From the NCBI GenBank assembly GCA_002353825.1, contig DEKJ01000017.1, positions 87,918 to 151,917 of the forward strand: 64,000 nt of DNA. The letters run 5' to 3'. Of the stretch, positions 59,385 to 64,000 are shown piece after piece (the first letter of the stretch is position 1; every line of letters starts with the position of its first letter). The notes beneath the pieces are model-generated. The model ran no database searches. It saw nothing but the letters and a program-made list of their open reading frames with translations, and was not told the origin of the DNA. The DNA comes from Prevotella sp. UBA2725. Lineage in GTDB: Bacteria > Bacteroidota > Bacteroidia > Bacteroidales > Bacteroidaceae. The position numbers and the translations under genes are program-made.

Positions 59385-59818
59385 GCGAGAACACACCACA
59401 CATGCCGAAGTTCGGCACCTCCGCTCGCATCGACAAATGGCTGTGGGCAGCGCGTGTGTACAAGACGCGCTCCATGGCTGTGGATGCCATCAAGAACAAC
59501 CGAGTCACCATCGACGGCACAGCCGTGAAACCCAGCCACATCATTAAAGAAGGCGATGTCATCAGCGTGCGCAAGCTTCCTATCACCTACTCGTTCAAGG
59601 TGATCGCTTGCATCGAGACCCGTGTCGGAGCCAAGCTCCTGCCGCAGGTCTATGAGAACGTGACACCGGCTGAGGAATATGAGAAACTGGAGATGAGCCG
59701 CATCAGTGGGTTCATCGACCGCCAACGCGGCACGGGGCGCCCCACGAAGAAAGAGCGCCGCCAGCTCGATGCCTTCACCGACCCGCTGATGTTCGGGTGG
59801 GACGACGAAGAAGATTGA
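59381..59818 (+). CDS. S4-domain RNA-binding protein (Hsp15-like)
   Basis: 145 residues. The S4 domain starts SARIDKWLWAARVYKTRSMA and continues AVDAIKNNRVTIDGTAVKPS. The rest is basic, with QRGTGRPTKKERRQLDAF as in Hsp15/HslR, which in E. coli rescues stalled 50S-nascent chain complexes. Overlaps pth by 4 bases, fitting a shared role in rescue of stalled translation. Confidence 0.9.
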   Translation: MSENTPHMPKFGTSARIDKWLWAARVYKTRSMAVDAIKNNRVTIDGTAVKPSHIIKEGDVISVRKLPITYSFKVIACIETRVGAKLLPQVYENVTPAEEYEKLEMSRISGFIDRQRGTGRPTKKERRQLDAFTDPLMFGWDDEED

Positions 59819-59907
59819 AAAATTGAAATAATGAAATAATGAAAAGCAAGAATGGGCTCAAATCTACCTGTAACTAAAATTAAATTGAAAAATTTACAAC
59901 CTAAATC

Positions 59908-59938
59908 TTGCGTATATCTGAAATTATTATTAAGTTTG
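59908..59938 (+). promoter_or_regulatory. Promoter of the DUF4492-cydAB operon
   Basis: TTG (59908-59910), 20 bases, TAAGTTTG (59931-59938). The predicted leader (from about 59945) consists almost entirely of the 8-bp repeat tract that ends in the start codon. Confidence 0.6.
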
Positions 59939-59948
59939 CAACCGGAAC

Positions 59949-59984
59949 ATTGAAACAATGAAATAATGAAATATTGAAACAATG
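59949..59984 (+). repeat. 8-bp repeat tract containing the start codon
   Basis: ATTGAAAC, AATGAAAT, AATGAAAT, ATTGAAAC, AATG. The last ATG (59982) is the start of the DUF4492 gene; earlier ATGs in the tract are followed at once by TAA or TGA, making one- or two-codon upstream frames. Confidence 0.75.
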
Positions 59985-60218
59985 CACTGGAAACAAACAA
60001 CGATATACAGATGGGGCTACAACGTCTTCCACCTCTACTACGACGGCTTCAAGAGCATGACAGTAGGAAAGACGCTATGGCTCGTCATCCTCATCAAGCT
60101 CTTCATCATCTTCGTGATCCTCAAGCTCTTCTTCTTCCCCAATTTCCTCAAGGAGAAGGCGACAAAGGGTAATGAGGCTGCCTACGTTTCGTCTCAAATT
60201 ACGGGAAGAATAAAATAA
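59982..60218 (+). CDS. DUF4492 small membrane protein upstream of cydAB
   Basis: 78 residues; MHWKQTTIYRWGYNVFHLYY, DGFKSMTVGKTLWLVILIKL, then a hydrophobic helix (FIIFVILKLFFFPNFL). DUF4492 genes recur directly before cydA in Bacteroidetes, so a role in assembly or stability of cytochrome bd, like CydX elsewhere, is likely but unproven. 20 bases before cydA. Confidence 0.85.
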   Translation: MHWKQTTIYRWGYNVFHLYYDGFKSMTVGKTLWLVILIKLFIIFVILKLFFFPNFLKEKATKGNEAAYVSSQITGRIK

Positions 60219-60238
60219 TCAAACAATAAAAAAACTTT

Positions 60239-61825
60239 ATGATGAATCTATTATTGGACATCACGACAAACGCCGTAGACTGGTCACGCGCGCAGTTCGC
60301 GCTTACCGCTATCTACCACTGGCTTTTCGTCCCACTGACTCTGGGACTCGCCGTCATCATGGGCATTGCCGAGACCTGTTATTACCGCACCGGAAAAGCC
60401 TTCTGGAAAGAGGTGGCGCGCTTCTGGCAACTGCTCTTCGGCATCAACTTCGCCATGGGTGTGGCGACAGGTATCATCCTTGAGTTCGAGTTCGGTACCA
60501 ACTGGAGCAACTACTCCTGGATGGTGGGCGACGTCTTCGGCGCGCCATTGGCCATCGAAGGCATGCTCGCATTCTTCATGGAGAGCACGTTCGTAGCCGT
60601 CATGTTCTTCGGTTGGAAGAAAGTATCACGCGGCTTCCACCTTACCTCCACCTGGCTCTCGGGCCTTGGCGCCACGATCTCAGCGTGGTGGATCCTCGTG
60701 GCAAACAGTTGGATGCAGTATCCTGTCGGTCAGCAGTTCAACCCCGACACGATGCGCTTCGAGATGACGAGCTTCCTCGATGTCGCCTTCTCTCCCTTTG
60801 CGGTAGACAAGTTCTGCCACACCGTGACTTCTTCATGGATCATCGGAGCAGTGTTCACCGTCGCCGTGAGCTGCTGGTTCCTGCTCAAGCATCGCAATCA
60901 GGAACTGGCCAAGGCAAGCATCAAGATCGGCTCCATCGTGGGTCTGTGCGCCTCCCTCCTAGCCGCCTTCACGGGCGACAATTCCGCCTTCATGGTGAGC
61001 AAGGTACAGCCGATGAAGCTCGCCGCCATGGAAGCGCTCTACAATGGTGGTCATGACCAGAGCCTCACGGCCGTGGCATGGGTCGCTCCGTTCAAGCAGC
61101 CCGACTATGAGAATGAAGCCGAGGCACCACTGCGCATCGGCGTGCCTAACGCCTTGTCCATCCTCGCCACTCGAACACTCCACGGTTATGTGCCGGGCGT
61201 GAACGATCTCATCAAAGGCTATAAGAAAGACGACGGTACCCAAGAGCCATCGATGCAGTTTAAGATTGAAAGCGGAAAGAAGGCTATCGCCGCCCTGCAG
61301 AGCTACCGCAAACTCACAGCCGGAAAGAAATACACCCGTGAGACGCTCCCTGCCGAAGCCCGCACGCAGCTCAACACGCTCATGGCGAACATCCAGTATT
61401 TCGGCTACGGATATATCAAAGATGTCCACGATCTCGTGCCCTTCATCCCCGTCAACTTCTGGTGCTTCCGCATCATGGTGGGTGTAGGCTGTCTCGCCAT
61501 CCTCTTCTTCCTCGTCACCCTGTGGCTCGTCTACAAGAAAGACGTGAGCCGGTTCCGCTGGCTGCATATCGTGGCAATCATCATGCTGCCCTTGGCTTAT
61601 ATCGCCAGTGAGTCGGGCTGGGTAGTGGCAGAGCTCGGCCGTCAGCCGTGGACCATCCAGGACATGCTCCCCGTAGGAGTGGCTGTGTCTGACATCCCGT
61701 CAGGCAGCATCGCTACGACCTTCTTCGTCTTCCTTTTCCTCTTCACGACGATGCTCGCCGTAGAGATCAGCATCATGTGCAAGCAGATATCAAAGTACCG
61801 CATGCCGGAGATTGTGAACAAATAA
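60239..61825 (+). CDS. cydA: Cytochrome bd ubiquinol oxidase subunit I
   Basis: Heme-bearing subunit of a high-affinity terminal oxidase for low oxygen. 528 residues, about nine helices. Heme ligands: His27 in FALTAIYHWLFVPLTLG, and the Met/His-bearing later helices; EFEFGTNWSNYSWMVGDVFG with the conserved Glu, and NSWMQYPVGQQFNPDTMRFE. The C-terminal block GWVVAELGRQPWTIQDML is typical. The start may also be the second ATG at 60242. Confidence 0.96.
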   Translation: MMNLLLDITTNAVDWSRAQFALTAIYHWLFVPLTLGLAVIMGIAETCYYRTGKAFWKEVARFWQLLFGINFAMGVATGIILEFEFGTNWSNYSWMVGDVFGAPLAIEGMLAFFMESTFVAVMFFGWKKVSRGFHLTSTWLSGLGATISAWWILVANSWMQYPVGQQFNPDTMRFEMTSFLDVAFSPFAVDKFCHTVTSSWIIGAVFTVAVSCWFLLKHRNQELAKASIKIGSIVGLCASLLAAFTGDNSAFMVSKVQPMKLAAMEALYNGGHDQSLTAVAWVAPFKQPDYENEAEAPLRIGVPNALSILATRTLHGYVPGVNDLIKGYKKDDGTQEPSMQFKIESGKKAIAALQSYRKLTAGKKYTRETLPAEARTQLNTLMANIQYFGYGYIKDVHDLVPFIPVNFWCFRIMVGVGCLAILFFLVTLWLVYKKDVSRFRWLHIVAIIMLPLAYIASESGWVVAELGRQPWTIQDMLPVGVAVSDIPSGSIATTFFVFLFLFTTMLAVEISIMCKQISKYRMPEIVNK

Positions 61826-61864
61826 TCTTGCACACGGATATTAAATCTTAGAAAAATAATCATC

Positions 61865-63007
61865 ATGACATATCAATTCTTACAGCAATACTGGTGGTTC
61901 GTCGTCTCGTTCATGGGAGCCTTCCTCGTGTTCTTCCTCTTTGTGCAGGGCGGCAACAGTCTCATCTTCTGCCTCGGCAGGACACCGGAGGAGCGCCGTC
62001 TCATCATCAACTCCACCGGCCACAAATGGGAGTTCACCTTCACTACCCTCGCCACCTTCGGCGCCTCCTTCTTCGCCTCCTTCCCCCTGTTCTACAGTAC
62101 GAGCTTTGGAGGAGCCTATTGGATCTGGATGCTCATCCTCTTCTCCTTCGTGGTGCAGGCCGTGAGCTATGAATTTCAGAACAAGCTCGGCAACTTCCTC
62201 GGTCCTAAGGTCTTCCAGATCTGCCTCATCATCAACGGCATCGTAGGTCCGTTGCTTCTTGGCGGCGCCGTGGCAACATTCTTCGACGGCAGCAACTTCT
62301 ACATTGAGAAAGCAAACATCACGACGGGCATCCAGCCGGTCATCAGTCACTGGGCCAATGCCAGCTATGGTCTCGACGCGCTCCTCGACGTGTGGAATGT
62401 CATCTTCGGCCTCGCTGTGTTCTTCCTCGCCCGCGTCACCGGTCTGCTCTACATGCGCAACAACATCGCCGACGAGACGCTGCGGGAGCGCTGCCGCAAC
62501 CGACTGATCTACAACGCCGCGCTCTTCCTCGTCTTCTTCCTCACCTTCCTCATCCGCACCCTGCTCAAAGACGGATATGCCGTGAACCCCACGACAGGCG
62601 TCATCTTCATGGAACCGATGAAGTATCTCCACAACCTCCTGACGATGTGGCCGCTGCTCATCATCTTCCTCGTCGGCGTGCTGCTCGTGCTCTTCGGCAT
62701 CGGCAGGACGATCTTCGACAAGCAGTATGTCAAAGGCATCTGGCCCGAAGGCATCGGTGTCATCCTCGTGGTGACGGTGCTGCTCCTCATTGCCGGTTGG
62801 AACAACACCGCCTTCTATCCGTCTAACGTCGACCTGCAGAGCAGCCTCACGATCAGCAATGCTTGCAGCAGTGAGGTCACCCTCCGTGTCATGGCCTGGG
62901 TGACGCTCCTCATCCCCGTCATCATCGCCTACGGCGCCTACTGCTGGTGGAGCATCGACAAGAAGAAGATCACCAAGGCAGAGATAGAGACAGGAGACGC
63001 GTACTAA
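61865..63007 (+). CDS. cydB: Cytochrome bd ubiquinol oxidase subunit II
   Basis: 380 residues, about nine helices, starting MTYQFLQQYWWFVVSFMGAF. Family traits: LFVQGGNSLIFCLGRTPEER (in place of the ...DGFD.G.G motif of the proteobacterial type), FQNKLGNFLGPKVFQICLII, and the C-terminal YCWWSIDKKKITKAEIE. It binds no heme itself and pairs with CydA. The gap to cydA is 39 bases. Confidence 0.93.
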   Translation: MTYQFLQQYWWFVVSFMGAFLVFFLFVQGGNSLIFCLGRTPEERRLIINSTGHKWEFTFTTLATFGASFFASFPLFYSTSFGGAYWIWMLILFSFVVQAVSYEFQNKLGNFLGPKVFQICLIINGIVGPLLLGGAVATFFDGSNFYIEKANITTGIQPVISHWANASYGLDALLDVWNVIFGLAVFFLARVTGLLYMRNNIADETLRERCRNRLIYNAALFLVFFLTFLIRTLLKDGYAVNPTTGVIFMEPMKYLHNLLTMWPLLIIFLVGVLLVLFGIGRTIFDKQYVKGIWPEGIGVILVVTVLLLIAGWNNTAFYPSNVDLQSSLTISNACSSEVTLRVMAWVTLLIPVIIAYGAYCWWSIDKKKITKAEIETGDAY

Positions 63008-63010
63008 CAA

Positions 63011-63142
63011 CAATTCCAGGTTTTGGAATAGGCTGTACCACGCTTTGGAACACACAATTCCAAACTTTGGAACAGGCAGTACCACGCTTTGGAACTGCCT
63101 GTTCCACGCTTTGGTACAAGTCGTCTCAAAGTTTGGTACAAA
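63011..63142. repeat. Tandem array, 6 x 22 bp
   Basis: Six contiguous units at 63011, 63033, 63055, 63077, 63099 and 63121. The word TTTGG recurs at exact 22-base steps. Units differ at up to ten positions, but most keep the dyad TTCCA...TTGGAA or GTACCA...TTGGAAC. It starts 3 bases after the cydB stop codon. Same period as the arrays at 10327, 10454 and 39719. Confidence 0.9.
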
Positions 63143-63230
63143 CAAGACATTGTAGTTTAACGCTTTTGGTTAATAGCACACGGATTGAAACAGTGGCTCT
63201 AGTACCGTCAGGCCCAGGTGAGGAGCAGCA

Positions 63231-63358
63231 CCTCGGAGAGGTACCACTCGGTTAGCCCCAGGTAAGAAGCGCAGCGACAAAACCTGGGGGTTCGACGAAC
63301 ACCATATATCTGAACGGTCGGCCTCGAAGAGGACAAACCCTGACGGGATGCTGGTTTC
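63231..63358. repeat. Compound inverted-repeat element E (type 1), broken
   Basis: Left half only: CCTCGGAGAGG (63231-63241), GTTAGCCCC, local hairpin CCCCAGGT/ACCTGGGG and GGCCTCGAAGAGGACAAACC (from 63320). The right half is missing except for GAGAGGGCCAACC at 63481. The space is taken by 18-bp repeats. Right end approximate. Confidence 0.7.
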
Positions 63359-63385
63359 CATCTTTCTTGCCGCAGACTTGACCGA

Positions 63386-63481
63386 CAACTTTAACAACTC
63401 ATACAACTTAAACAACTCTTCTTTATCAAGAAGACCTTTTAAAATGTTGTCTAAGTTGTTGAGGTTGTCTAAGTTGTTGGG
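63386..63481. repeat. Inverted pair of 18-bp tandem repeats
   Basis: CAACTTTAACAACTCATA (63386) and CAACTTAAACAACTCTTC (63404) face GTTGTCTAAGTTGTTGAG (63446) and GTTGTCTAAGTTGTTGGG (63464). The two pairs are complementary, so the region can fold into one long AT-rich hairpin. The tract lies inside the broken element E. Confidence 0.75.
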
Positions 63482-63552
63482 AGAGGGCCAACCTTGACAA
63501 ATTGTTTTTTCTCACACGGATCCTAAAGATTTTAAAGGGTTCAAAAAAAATA

Positions 63553-63723
63553 ATGGATCTAATTTTTAAAATCTTATCGGTGCCTTTAGGTATTGTGATA
63601 GCGATGATGGGCATTTTTATACTTTATATGATAGTAATGTTCATCGTTGCAATGGTGGGTGGCTTTTATGATGATATTACCGGTGGGAATGACTTCTTTT
63701 TGTGGTTTTTACACAACATATAA
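63553..63723 (+). CDS. Small hypothetical membrane protein
   Basis: 56 residues from the ATG at 63553: MDLIFKILSVPLGIVIAMMG, a second hydrophobic run (FILYMIVMFIVAMVGGFYDD) and the end GGNDFFLWFLHNI. The frame is open upstream to 63502, but the earlier Met precedes poly-A. AT-rich compared with the rest of the window. The family is not recognised. Confidence 0.5.
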   Translation: MDLIFKILSVPLGIVIAMMGIFILYMIVMFIVAMVGGFYDDITGGNDFFLWFLHNI

Positions 63724-63743
63724 TTAATTTCGCTGGATATATT

Positions 63744-63911
63744 ATGAAATACTTTGATGTACTTAATGAGGATGAGCTATCTGATTTCTTTTCAATATAC
63801 GATGTACCGGAACTGAAAGAATATTACAGTTGCATTGTGAAGTTCCCGCAACTAAGTGCTTATAGAATAACGAAATATCTAAAAACCAAGATTTGTCTGA
63901 AGTACCCTTAA
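63744..63911 (+). CDS. Small hypothetical protein
   Basis: 55 residues from the ATG at 63744: MKYFDVLNEDELSDFFSIYD, then VPELKEYYSCIVKFPQLSAY and RITKYLKTKICLKYP. Soluble, no signal peptide. AT-rich; 20 bases after the small membrane protein gene, so a pair is possible. Resembles nothing I can name; it may be a fragment of a larger gene. Confidence 0.4.
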   Translation: MKYFDVLNEDELSDFFSIYDVPELKEYYSCIVKFPQLSAYRITKYLKTKICLKYP

Positions 63912-63972
63912 CTTCTATAAAATTAAGGTTTTATAGCAGAGGGTTACTGCCTATCATGCAGCTGGAGGCCAC

Positions 63973-63997
63973 AAATAATTTCGACCTGTACGGTTGA
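63973..63997. repeat. Dispersed motif TTCGACCTGTAC, copy 2
   Basis: AAATAATTTCGACCTGTACG then GTTGA, matching the inverse of 54273-54297 with two or three differences. It may continue beyond the window edge. Confidence 0.6.
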
Positions 63998-64000
63998 AAA

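Noticed and set aside
61880..63145. 421-codon minus-strand frame, very rich in Glu/Asp
   Set aside because: It lies opposite cydB and runs into the 22-bp array; the acidic composition mirrors hydrophobic codons of the real gene.

Overview
This 64-kb window is chromosomal DNA of a Gram-negative Bacteroidales bacterium, most likely a Prevotellaceae member. The evidence is: promoters of the Bacteroidetes type (TTTG, about 19 bases, TAnnTTTG) ahead of many genes; few Shine-Dalgarno sequences; a SusC/SusD locus with a sigma/anti-sigma pair; a NuoCD fusion with no NuoE, F or G; and the family-restricted DUF4492, DUF5606 and DUF4843 genes. The species is an inference from these traits, not from a search.

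Layout. 1-6697 (minus): nuoA-B-CD-H-I-J-K-L, complex I without its NADH-oxidising module; nuoL runs off the left edge. 7179-9647: a secreted family 2 glycoside hydrolase. 10617-16922 (minus): ilvD-ilvB-ilvN-acyl-ACP thioesterase-ilvC for branched-chain amino acids. 17108-19791: folD, ffh and a glutaredoxin-like gene. 19858-26658 (minus): a complete tryptophan operon, trpD-C-F-A-B-E-G, preceded by an attenuator whose leader peptide carries three consecutive Trp codons. 26972-31129 (plus): a dlt-like cluster (amino-acid adenylating ligase, carrier protein, MBOAT acyltransferase, SGNH-like membrane protein), striking in a Gram-negative that should have no teichoic acid. 31383-33173: a MetE-like gene and an Lrp/AsnC regulator, divergent. 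33202-39701: a decaying SusC/SusD outer-membrane uptake locus with an apparently intact ECF sigma factor and FecR-type anti-sigma factor. 39913-45985: a flippase-like membrane protein, pepD, corA and a DUF349 protein, the last two with structured leaders. 46290-53916: an M15 peptidase, tRNA-Gln, rsfS-ftsH-cdsA, a TerB/DnaJ protein, a zinc-ribbon protein and Nif3. 54293-57785 (minus): nusB-yajC-ybbR-coaE-DUF5606. 58021-63007 (plus): rplY, pth, an S4-domain protein, and DUF4492-cydA-cydB for cytochrome bd. The right end holds two small AT-rich hypothetical genes.

The most unusual content is between the genes. Five large compound inverted-repeat elements of about 250-290 bp (the last one broken) have inner stems that differ from copy to copy while keeping base pairing. 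Four tandem arrays share an exact 22-bp period but not a sequence. GC-rich short repeats sit at gene ends, and one of them is read in frame as part of the IlvB N terminus. Together with the trp attenuator, the corA leader and the dlt-like operon, these are the best candidates for undescribed biology.
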